Below are positions 34,483 through 39,969 of a DNA stretch of 39,969 nucleotides, piece after piece. Source of the stretch: an uncultured Bacteroidales bacterium (GTDB taxonomy: Bacteria > Bacteroidota > Bacteroidia > Bacteroidales > Paludibacteraceae); the NCBI GenBank assembly GCA_944322025.1, contig CALUOH010000023.1:1-39969 (forward strand). Direction: 5' to 3'. Each line of letters begins with the position of its first letter. The first letter of the stretch is position 1. Both the position numbers and the translations under genes were made by a program. The notes below the pieces were generated by a model. The model was not told the DNA's origin and made no database searches. It worked only from the letters and a program-made list of their open reading frames with translations.

Positions 34483-34532
34483 TTCGGTGGGGCTGGCCTG
34501 CTGCTGGCTCGAGAGTACGTGTTTTTAACTCT
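34483..34532 (-). repeat. interspersed intergenic element, copy 7
   Basis: In minus-strand sense it reads AGAGTTAAAAACACGTACTCTCG, then AGCCAGCAGCAGGCCAGCCCCACCGAA. The core and first half match copy 4, including the upstream AAACAGAGTT extension; the second half (CTACGGACACCC) is lost. It is in tandem with copy 6 at a distance of about 130 nt. Confidence 0.75.
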
Positions 34533-34761
34533 GTTTAAGAAACTGGTTTGGCTTGAAGATGGGGGAGGGGAGAAGTGGGCTGAGTGTCGGGGTTGTTGGG
34601 GGTGTGAGGAGGGATGGAGTGCGTGAGTATGGGGATTGGAGTGCGGTGATGGAGGTGAAGGTCGGGGGAATGGGTACGGGGATGGTGGGGGTGTGCGGAG
34701 TGTACGGGCTTGAAGTGGGAGAGGGGTTGTCGGCTGTGTGCCGTGCGGGCGGAGGGTAATG
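34533..34761. other. purine-rich spacer between repeat copy 7 and the tRNA-Met terminator
   Basis: No gene is seen. The plus strand is dominated by G with many GGG/GGGG runs (for example 34558-34575 and 34660-34695). Open frames on the minus strand here are long only because the C/T-rich strand lacks stop codons; they encode Pro/Ser/Thr-rich filler. Confidence 0.6.
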
Positions 34762-34803
34762 AAAAAGGGAGGCATAACCTTTTGCGATTATGCCTCCCTT
34801 TTT
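34762..34803 (-). terminator. terminator after tRNA-Met
   Basis: A perfect 16-bp stem (AAAAAGGGAGGCATAA / TTATGCCTCCCTTTTT) with a 10-nt loop and a T run on the minus strand, directly after the tRNA 3' end. Confidence 0.9.
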
Positions 34804-34806
34804 CTG

Positions 34807-34881
34807 TGGTCCCACTAGGACTTGAACCTAGGACCCCCTGATTATGAGTCAGGTGCTACTAACCAACTGAGCTATAGGACC
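34807..34881 (-). tRNA. tRNA-Met (anticodon CAT; elongator or Ile2 type)
   Basis: The 75-nt cloverleaf has acceptor GGTCCTA/TGGGACC, anticodon stem CCTGA/TCAGG around loop CTCATAA, T-arm CTAGG-TTCAAGT-CCTAG and discriminator A. CCA is not encoded. The anticodon CAT fits elongator Met, or Ile(CAU) if modified by TilS; it is not an initiator, since the anticodon stem lacks the three G-C pairs. The D-arm reads GCTC-AGTTGGTTAG-TAGC, one nt longer than usual and with one mismatch. Confidence 0.92.
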
Positions 34882-34920
34882 GATGCTTGTCTGTCGCGCA
34901 GTGCGAACTGAAAGCGACTG

Positions 34921-34950
34921 CAAAGGTACGATATTTTTCCGGATGTGCAA
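34921..34950 (-). promoter_or_regulatory. promoter of tRNA-Met
   Basis: On the minus strand TTG (34948-34950) and TACCTTTG (34921-34928) are spaced by 19 nt, about 40 nt before the tRNA. Confidence 0.78.
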
Positions 34951-35197
34951 GAGTTTTTCGGAGAAAAAATGTGCGGATTTTGTGAGAAGGGCTGTGATGA
35001 CAGGCAGGTTTATGTGTATCGCTTTATAAATTAGGATATTAGTGATGGAGTGGGTCGGGCTGATGATGTGAGGAAATATCGGGCTAAGATGTGAGGGGCG
35101 GTGCGCGGCTGCGCTTTGTCTGCCGGATGTACGGGTGGATTTTTATGGATGCTTTTTCTGTGTGCAGTGCGGAGAGGGCGGGGAATGGTACCCCCAT
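34951..35197. other. non-coding spacer
   Basis: Apart from a GGGG(AATGGTA)CCCC hairpin around 35181-35195, just downstream of the sRNA terminator, I see nothing here. Confidence 0.4.
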
Positions 35198-35268
35198 AAA
35201 ACAAGAAAGGGTAGCCTCACAGCTACCTCAATCTTTTCTTAACCTTAAATCTAATACCATGAAAAACA
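35198..35268 (-). ncRNA. candidate small RNA with its own promoter and terminator
   Basis: The predicted transcript of about 71 nt on the minus strand starts behind a consensus promoter (35274-35303). It contains an unstructured A-rich stretch (TTTAAGGTTAAGAAAAGATT). It ends in a GGTAGC-TGTGAG-GCTACC hairpin (35210-35227) followed by CTTTCTTGTTTT, a rho-independent terminator. No start codon with a useful frame is present on this strand. The spacer around it has unrelated, lower-complexity composition. Family unknown; this is an architecture-based call. Confidence 0.6.
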
Positions 35269-35273
35269 CATTG

Positions 35274-35303
35274 CAAAGGTACGGCTTTTATCTGAATCTG
35301 CAA
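35274..35303 (-). promoter_or_regulatory. promoter of the candidate sRNA
   Basis: On the minus strand TTG (35301-35303) and TACCTTTG (35274-35281) are spaced by 19 nt. Confidence 0.7.
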
Positions 35304-35477
35304 GGGGGCGGGACGGGAAATGTCTATATTTAACTTTATTTATTATACAGTAGGGTGTAAAGTGTGGAGAGTGTGTCTGTGTATTAGCTTGGTATACAGG
35401 GTTTTGCTCTTGTTTTCTTTGTTTGCTATACAGTATGTTTTATAACATGTTTTTGTTGGGCGGCGAGAGGAAACGGG
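35304..35477. other. AT-rich spacer with three TATACAG motifs
   Basis: No gene is seen. TATACAG occurs at 35344, 35393 and 35427. This is the region after the DUF2147 stop codon on the minus strand; I see no strong terminator. Confidence 0.4.
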
Positions 35478-35918
35478 TCATTTTTTGCGTATCCAGAACT
35501 GGTTTCTGCCGAAAATGCCGCGCTTGTCGAGCGAGCCGCGCAGTTTCAGACGGTCGGAAGAGGGGTCGTATGAGATAGTGCCGTAGTAGAATTTGCCGCT
35601 TTCGGGGTCGAGTACCTTGCCGCCTTTCAGTACGCCATCTTCACAGGTCATGCTGCGTATGATGATGAGGCCTTCGACGGGCTTGTTGTGGTCTTCGCCT
35701 TCGCAGGGGGTGCAGAGCGCGCCGGCGTATTTCTCTTCGAGGAGGCGTTCGATGCGGCCGTAGTACAGTTCGTCGGCGGCCTTGAAGATGTGGACAACGG
35801 ATTTCTCGATGCCGCTTTTGTCGTCGACTGTAATCCAGCGGCCGAGTATGCGGTCTATCTGCGCGTTGGCCGAGAGCGAGAGCAGCGCGAAGAGCAGTAA
35901 GAGGGATTTTCTAATCAT
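35478..35918 (-). CDS. DUF2147 family exported protein
   Basis: This 146-residue protein has a signal peptide (LLLLFALLSLSANAQ) and the DUF2147 beta-barrel pattern. ILGRWITVDDKSGIEKSVVHIFKA is followed by YYGRIERLLEE, a CTPCEGEDHNKPVEGLIIIRSM segment, GKVLDPESGKFYYGTIS and LKLRGSLDKRGIFGRNQFW. The function of the family is unknown; it resembles small lipocalin-like periplasmic proteins. It is the last of five closely spaced minus-strand genes, 18 nt after the rlmI-like gene. Confidence 0.9.
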   Translation of the reverse strand: MIRKSLLLLFALLSLSANAQIDRILGRWITVDDKSGIEKSVVHIFKAADELYYGRIERLLEEKYAGALCTPCEGEDHNKPVEGLIIIRSMTCEDGVLKGGKVLDPESGKFYYGTISYDPSSDRLKLRGSLDKRGIFGRNQFWIRKK

Positions 35919-35936
35919 GGTCTTCTGACGTTTTTC

Positions 35937-37112
35937 TTATTCGACATAGAGTACAAGCCCTTTGAGGTATTCGCCCTCGGGGTGGTAGATGTTTACGGGA
36001 TGGTCGGCGGGCTGTGTGAGCTGGTGTAGGATGCGGACGCTGCGTCCGCTCTGCGCTGCCGCGCTGAAGACGGCGAGGCGGAACTGTTCGCGGGTTACGG
36101 CCTGGGAGCAGGAGAATGTGAAGAGTATGCCGCCGGGGCGTATCTGGCTGAAAGCCTTGGCGTTGATACGGCGGTAGCCTTGGAGTGCGTTGTGCAGTGC
36201 GTCGCGATGCTTGGCGAATGCCGGGGGGTCGAGGATGATGAGGTCGTAGCTGTCCTTGATGTCGTTGAGGAAGCTGAAGGCATCGGCCGTGAAAGATGTG
36301 TGGCGTGGGTCGCTGCCGAAGTTCATGGAGATGTTGCGGTCGGTCAGTTCGATGGCCTTGGCGGAGCTGTCTACCGAGTGGACGAGCGCAGCACCGCCGC
36401 GCATGGCGTAGAGGGAGAAGCCGCCGGTGTAGCAGAACATGTTGAGGACGCTGCGGCCGTTGGCGTAGCGTTCGAGCAGGGCGCGGTTCTCGCGCTGGTC
36501 GATGAAGAAGCCTGTCTTCTGTCCGCCGAGCCAGTCGGCATGGAAGCGGAGGCCGTTTTCGACGGCGATGCAGTCGGAGGCGTTGCCTATGAGGTAGCCG
36601 TCGTGGGGTTCGATGTCGGCCTTGAAGGGGAGCGTGCCTTCGGATTTGTAGTAGACGTTGCGCAGCCCGTCGACTTCTTCAATGAGTAGCTCGGCCAGCG
36701 TCTGCCTGACGGTGTGCATCCCGACAGAGTGGGCCTGCATGACGGCTGTGGAGCCGTAGATGTCGACGACAAGTCCGGGGAGGTTGTCGCCCTCGCCGTG
36801 AATGAGGCGGAAGGCATTGGTGTGGGGGGTGTCCGCGAGCGAGATGGCGCGGCGCAGGGTGTAGGCGGCACGGATGCGCCGCTGCCAGAACGCGCGGTCA
36901 ATGGGCACGTCCTCGAAGGAGAGTATGCGTACCATGATGCTGCCTATCTGATAGTGCCCTATGGCGAGGAAAGAGCCGTCGTGGCTGACAATGCGGACGA
37001 GGTCGCCCTCGTGTGGGCGGCCGTCGATGGATTGTATCGCCCCGGAGAAAATCCACGGGTGGAAGCGGAGGACGTTTTCCTCCTTTTTCGGTTTTAGTCT
37101 GATAGTCGTCAT
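35937..37112 (-). CDS. rlmI: class I rRNA cytosine-C5 methyltransferase, RlmI-like
   Basis: This 391-residue protein has an N-terminal PUA domain (LKPKKEENVLRFHPWIFSGAIQSIDGRPHEGDLVRIVSHDGSFLAIGHY). A central EEHEH-like linker region and a SAM-binding Rossmann fold follow: VLNMFCYTGGFSLYAMRGGA for SAM, DLIILDPPAFAKHRD as the DPPAF motif IV, and FSCSQAV with the catalytic cysteine. RlmI methylates C1962 of 23S rRNA in E. coli; the same target is likely but not proven. It lies between the exonuclease and DUF2147 genes with gaps of about 20 nt. Confidence 0.9.
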   Translation of the reverse strand: MTTIRLKPKKEENVLRFHPWIFSGAIQSIDGRPHEGDLVRIVSHDGSFLAIGHYQIGSIMVRILSFEDVPIDRAFWQRRIRAAYTLRRAISLADTPHTNAFRLIHGEGDNLPGLVVDIYGSTAVMQAHSVGMHTVRQTLAELLIEEVDGLRNVYYKSEGTLPFKADIEPHDGYLIGNASDCIAVENGLRFHADWLGGQKTGFFIDQRENRALLERYANGRSVLNMFCYTGGFSLYAMRGGAALVHSVDSSAKAIELTDRNISMNFGSDPRHTSFTADAFSFLNDIKDSYDLIILDPPAFAKHRDALHNALQGYRRINAKAFSQIRPGGILFTFSCSQAVTREQFRLAVFSAAAQSGRSVRILHQLTQPADHPVNIYHPEGEYLKGLVLYVE

Positions 37113-37133
37113 GAGAGTAACGGGTGTGAAGTT

Positions 37134-37679
37134 TTATTTGTCGTGAGAGCGGCGTTGCAACTCGAGGTATATGCGCAGGCACGCCCAAGCGTCGGTGGCG
37201 GCGTAGAGCATCTGTGCGGGTGTGAGCGTCGGGGCTTCCCAGTTGGAGAGCTGCTGCCGCTTGGATATTCTCTGGTGGAAGATTATGGCGTAAATCTTCT
37301 GTAGGCTCATCTCCTCGATGCCGAATGCGCGGACGTACTTTTGCAGTTCGATGAAGTTTTTGGGGCGTACGGGCATCCAGCGGCCGAGGGAGCGGAAGTC
37401 GTCCTGCACGGAGAGGCCTACTTTGAGCGGGCTTTCGTTTTCCAGATAGTTTTTCAGTTCGGTGTTAGGGCCGAGCCTGTTGAGCCGGAAGAGGTAACAG
37501 GTGAAGCGGTCGGCGAGCTGTATCAGGCTAACGTCGTGTGTCACGCCGCGCCGGAATGACGGCCTTGTCTCGGTGTCGAAGCCAATCACGTCGGCCTGCC
37601 GCAGCCTGTCGAGCGCGGGGGGTACATCCTCGGCGCGTTCAACGAGCACGATGTTTCCGCGTATGTCACACGGCGGCAT
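37134..37679 (-). CDS. 3'-5' exonuclease domain protein (RNase D/WRN exonuclease-like)
   Basis: This DEDDy-type exonuclease domain stands alone: 181 residues from the ATG at 37679. The GTG at 37724 would add 15 residues and leave only 15 nt to the upstream gene, so either start is possible. Motifs are ExoI D35/E37 (VIGFDTETRP), ExoII D94 (KVGLSVQDDFRSL) and ExoIII Y159/D163 (YAATDAWACLRIY). There is no HRDC domain, so it resembles WRN-exonuclease-like proteins more than full RNase D. The substrate could be DNA or RNA. Confidence 0.88.
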   Translation of the reverse strand: MPPCDIRGNIVLVERAEDVPPALDRLRQADVIGFDTETRPSFRRGVTHDVSLIQLADRFTCYLFRLNRLGPNTELKNYLENESPLKVGLSVQDDFRSLGRWMPVRPKNFIELQKYVRAFGIEEMSLQKIYAIIFHQRISKRQQLSNWEAPTLTPAQMLYAATDAWACLRIYLELQRRSHDK

Positions 37680-37739
37680 GACAGACACCTTTTCCTTTTC
37701 AATATGTTCCGGGAATAAAATCACCTGTCGGCAGCTGTA

Positions 37740-38249
37740 TTATGCGTTGTCCTTGTCGTCAGAGGCCCACACCATGTGGAGCGCCATGTGGGCATCGAGC
37801 AGCCGCGCTCCCCAGTAGGCGCGGAAGTCGCGAATACATACAATGAGAGCGTCGTTCATGAGGTCCTCATTGCCTATGCGTCCGCAGCTCACGAAGTCTT
37901 TCAGGGACTGGTATACGTCGGCCAGAGACTCGGAGACGGTGGCCGCAATGGTCGTGTCGCTGTAGCGTATGTCGGGATGTACGGCGGTGAGATACTGGTC
38001 CGCATCGGCCATCATGTCGGCGAGCTTTGAGCGCATGGCCTCGTAGTCGTTCTCGTCGACGAACTTTTCGGGTTCTTCATCATAGACGGGGGCGAGGGGC
38101 TCAACCATGGCTGCCTTCATGTAGAGGAGCGGGATGAGCTTGCGCATCTTGTCAATGAAGTCCGTGCGCTCCAAAGTGTCGGCCTCCATGTATTTGCAGA
38201 CCTCATTGGCCACGGTGAGAAATTCGATACTTCCTTTTGCAAATGCCAT
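37740..38249 (-). CDS. DUF5063 domain-containing protein
   Basis: This 169-residue acidic, all-helical protein has the features of DUF5063: a start like SIEFLTVANEVCKYMEADTLERTDFIDKMRKLIPLLYMKAA, a middle acidic segment, and the C-terminal FRAYWGARLLDAHMALH. There is no signal peptide or membrane helix. Function is unknown; in this cluster it precedes the exonuclease gene directly, which suggests a functional link. It lies 35 nt after the zupT-like gene. Confidence 0.88.
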   Translation of the reverse strand: MAFAKGSIEFLTVANEVCKYMEADTLERTDFIDKMRKLIPLLYMKAAMVEPLAPVYDEEPEKFVDENDYEAMRSKLADMMADADQYLTAVHPDIRYSDTTIAATVSESLADVYQSLKDFVSCGRIGNEDLMNDALIVCIRDFRAYWGARLLDAHMALHMVWASDDKDNA

Positions 38250-38284
38250 ATACAGTGTTGTTTGATTTGTCCTGTTAACGGTGT

Positions 38285-39088
38285 TTATTTGAGCATTATT
38301 ATGCTGGCGGCCATCACTATCATGCCAAGTACAAGGCCTATGATGGAGTAGTGGTGCTTGCCGTATTTTTCAGATGTGGGGAGGAGTTCGTCCAGAGATA
38401 TGTAGACCATGATGCCCGCCGTCATCCCCATGAGCGCGCCCTCTATCGTGCTGTTCCAGAAGGGCAGGAGGATGAAGTAGCCAACCAAAGCGCCGAGCGG
38501 CTCAGCAAGGCCCGAGAGGAAGGAGAAGCAGAAGGCTTTGCGCTTCTCCCCTGTGGCTTGGTATATGGGTACGGATACGGCTATGCCCTCGGGGATGTTG
38601 TGCAGGGCTATGGCTATCACGATGGGCAGCGCGAATTCTACGCCCTGGAGCGAGACGGCGAATGTGGCGAGCCCCTCCGGGAAGTTGTGTATGGCAACGG
38701 AGAGGGCGACGAATAGGCCCATGCGCTTGAAGTTGCGGTCGGGCGCGGCGGGCTTGCCCATCTCCTCGACAAGCGCGGCTTCGTGGGGGTTGTCCTTTTC
38801 CGGTATGAGGAAGTCAATCAGGGCGATGAGTCCCATGCCGGCGAAGAATGTCACGGTGGTGGCGAGCAGGGCGTTGTCGCCGAAGACGGACTCGAAGGAG
38901 TCTACCGTTGTGGGGAATATGTCAACGAAGGAGACGAAGAGCATGACCCCCGCCGAGAACCCGAGTGAGAGGGTGAGGAATGTGGTGTTCGTCTTGTTCG
39001 CAAAAAAGGCTATCAGGCTGCCGATGCCGGTGGAAAGTCCGGCAATGAGGGTCAGGCCGAATGCTATGAGTAATGTGCTTGTGTCCAT
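38285..39088 (-). CDS. zupT: ZIP family metal transporter (ZupT-like)
   Basis: This 267-residue transporter starts at ATG 39088 (MDTSTLLIAFGLTLIAGLSTGIGSL). The frame extends 13 codons further upstream but would place polar residues before the first helix. Eight helices are visible. The metal-site motifs in helices 4 and 5 are HNFPEGLATF and HNIPEGIAV. It imports zinc and possibly iron or manganese across the inner membrane. It is the first gene of a five-gene minus-strand run behind a consensus promoter. No Zur-like operator is evident. Confidence 0.93.
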   Translation of the reverse strand: MDTSTLLIAFGLTLIAGLSTGIGSLIAFFANKTNTTFLTLSLGFSAGVMLFVSFVDIFPTTVDSFESVFGDNALLATTVTFFAGMGLIALIDFLIPEKDNPHEAALVEEMGKPAAPDRNFKRMGLFVALSVAIHNFPEGLATFAVSLQGVEFALPIVIAIALHNIPEGIAVSVPIYQATGEKRKAFCFSFLSGLAEPLGALVGYFILLPFWNSTIEGALMGMTAGIMVYISLDELLPTSEKYGKHHYSIIGLVLGMIVMAASIIMLK

Positions 39089-39139
39089 AGGGATGAGAGT
39101 TTGGCAGGTTGCGCCCTCTGAGCGCACCTATCGGTAAGG

Positions 39140-39170
39140 CAAAGTTAGGCAAAATGTTCCGTATGGGCAA
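39140..39170 (-). promoter_or_regulatory. promoter of the zupT-like operon
   Basis: On the minus strand TTG (39168-39170) and TAACTTTG (39140-39147) are spaced by 20 nt, about 50 nt before the ATG. Confidence 0.75.
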
Positions 39171-39175
39171 TAAGT

Positions 39176-39230
39176 GGGAGGGTGTTGCCGGAGGAGGGGG
39201 CCGCGAGGGGGGGTGAGGGGGCGAAGGGGG
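39176..39230 (+). other. G-rich tract with G-quadruplex potential
   Basis: This stretch has repeated G runs of 3-7 nt on the plus strand upstream of the zupT-like promoter. No copy of the interspersed element is found beside it, unlike the tracts at 7913 and 20582. Confidence 0.45.
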
Positions 39231-39239
39231 TATGTTGCT

Positions 39240-39380
39240 TTATTGAAAGCAATAGGCCGATGTGTCATAATTGCAAATTGCTGCGTTATTATCGGAGTTC
39301 GGGCTAAGTCATTTACTACAGTAAACTCCTGTCGCCCTCATCCTCAATGCCTTGCATTTTGCTAATTCTTACACATCTTA
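39240..39380. other. non-coding segment with nested inverted repeats
   Basis: This stretch differs in composition from the G-rich DNA on its left. It holds the inverted repeat TTTACT-AC-AGTAAA (39312-39325), enclosed by GGAGTT (39294-39299) and AACTCC (39324-39329), and a loose TTGCAAATTGC/GCATTTTGC pair around it. No gene or recognised RNA family is seen. Confidence 0.4.
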
Positions 39381-39382
39381 AA

Positions 39383-39418
39383 GGGGCTGTATCAAAACTT
39401 TTATTTTGACACAGCCCC
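39383..39418 (-). terminator. terminator after tRNA-Arg
   Basis: Inverted repeat GGGGCTGT(A)TCAAAA / TTTTGACACAGCCCC. On the minus strand it ends in TTT and follows the tRNA 3' end by about 15 nt. Confidence 0.8.
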
Positions 39419-39432
39419 AGTCTTCCGGCATG

Positions 39433-39504
39433 TACTCCCGCCGAGAATCGAACTCGGATCTACGGTTTAGGAAACCGCTATTCTATCCATTGAACTACGA
39501 GAGC
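39433..39504 (-). tRNA. tRNA-Arg (anticodon CCT)
   Basis: The 72-nt cloverleaf has acceptor GCTCTCG/CGGGAGT with a first-pair G-U, D-arm GTTC-AATGGATA-GAAT, anticodon stem GCGGT/ACCGT around loop TTCCTAA, T-arm CCGAG-TTCGATT-CTCGG and discriminator A. CCA is not encoded. Confidence 0.94.
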
Positions 39505-39516
39505 TTCAAGCGGATG

Positions 39517-39548
39517 CAAAGTTAAGGCTTTTTGTCCGTTCCACCAAA
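39517..39548 (-). promoter_or_regulatory. promoter of tRNA-Arg
   Basis: On the minus strand TTTG (39545-39548) and TAACTTTG (39517-39524) are spaced by 20 nt, 13 nt before the mature tRNA. Confidence 0.78.
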
Positions 39549-39935
39549 TTTATTTTAGGGCGAAGGAGAGATATTGTGAGTGGGGGCGGCGGATGCTGTG
39601 GCGGAATATACGAAAAAAGTTTGACACGCTGACGGGCTTTGGTACAATCAGGCGGAAAAAGGCGCGAAGAGAGCGACTTGCTTGGTTGAGGGTAGCGGGA
39701 GGGTAGCTGCAAGGTGGCTGACAGCAGGGTGTTTGCTATGATAGTCAATGGGTTGTGAGTGGGGGTGAGGAGGACGTGGAGAGACGGCGGGAAGGGAGAG
39801 ATGTGGGTTTGGGGGAGACTGAGTGTGCGATAATATCTGTTAAACCCAAATCGGTCAATAGAACGTTTTTGAGATTTCTGCGAAAGCCGTTTTTTAAAAA
39901 CGCATCATTTTGATATGCAATAGGGCATTTTGTGT
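39549..39935. other. G-skewed non-coding spacer at the right end
   Basis: No gene or repeat copy is seen. The plus strand is strongly G-rich up to about 39830 (23 G against 8 C in 39541-39600) and then turns AT-rich before a candidate promoter. Confidence 0.5.
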
Positions 39936-39967
39936 TTTGCAGGAGTCCCGTTTTATTAAACTCTTTG
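39936..39967 (+). promoter_or_regulatory. possible promoter for a gene beyond the window
   Basis: TTTG (39936-39939) and ACTCTTTG (39960-39967) are spaced by 20 nt. The -7 box deviates at its first two bases. Confidence 0.4.
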
Positions 39968-39969
39968 GC

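Noticed and set aside
34350..34815. Long Pro/Ser/Thr-rich ORFs on the minus strand
   Set aside because: They are stop-free only because of the homopyrimidine composition. They contain repeat copy 7 and run into the tRNA-Met terminator and tRNA.
35091..35333. Plus-strand ORF of 80 codons containing MKNTLQRYGFYLNLQGG
   Set aside because: It reads across the sRNA terminator hairpin and through the sRNA promoter on the other strand. It has no family resemblance and no promoter of its own.
39383..39418. Remnant insertion-sequence end suggested by the GGGGCTGT...ACAGCCCC repeat
   Set aside because: It is a single hairpin with T tail directly after tRNA-Arg, no transposase fragment nearby, and fits a terminator.

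Overview
The window comes from a member of the Bacteroidota, most likely order Bacteroidales. Supporting signs are a large secreted protein with a C-terminal type IX secretion (T9SS) sorting domain, many DUF families typical of the group (DUF4831, DUF2147, DUF5063), a complete Na+-NQR operon, and no Shine-Dalgarno sequences. Many genes and all three tRNAs are preceded by the Bacteroidota promoter pattern TTTG or TTG, 18-21 nt, TAnnTTTG. The family cannot be fixed from the sequence. Everything except the intergenic repeats looks like chromosomal core: no phage, insertion sequence or CRISPR array is visible.

Layout. 1-2.6 kb: spacer with two repeat copies, then a carboxyltransferase subunit and a biotin carrier protein. 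2.6-7.7 kb (minus strand): DUF4831 protein, uvrA, yraN and a nitroreductase, ending at a shared bidirectional terminator. 8.4-11.7 kb: the T9SS cargo protein. 12.0-19.2 kb (plus): a Sel1 protein with a structured leader, then an ABC-2 permease, an unusual class I glutamine amidotransferase/M19 dipeptidase fusion, a SPOR protein, folE and recQ. 19.3-20.5 kb (minus): an exported transglutaminase-like protein. 20.7-23.4 kb (plus): aspartate kinase and a LolC/E-type permease. 23.6-30.0 kb (plus): nqrABCDEF, where NqrC carries an extra N-terminal rubredoxin domain. 30-34 kb: an orphan vsr, an unknown membrane-anchored protein, and a minus-strand set of two chromate-transporter halves, tcdA and lolD. 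34-35.4 kb: tRNA-Gly, two repeat copies, tRNA-Met and a candidate sRNA. 35.5-39.1 kb (minus): zupT-like, DUF5063, 3'-5' exonuclease, rlmI-like and DUF2147 genes. Then tRNA-Arg and a spacer.

The most unusual structure is not a gene. A roughly 50-nt intergenic element (core AAAACACGTACTCTCG, sense orientation) occurs seven times. Each copy lies upstream of a promoter, in the same orientation relative to the gene that promoter serves. It is embedded in strongly strand-asymmetric DNA (C/T-rich on the strand carrying the core as written). The asymmetry spreads into neighbouring coding sequence regardless of coding strand and reverses between oppositely oriented copies. Inside the single T9SS-protein ORF, third positions go from G-dominated next to one copy to C-dominated next to the next copy. 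I do not recognise this element. It is the best candidate here for an undescribed system.
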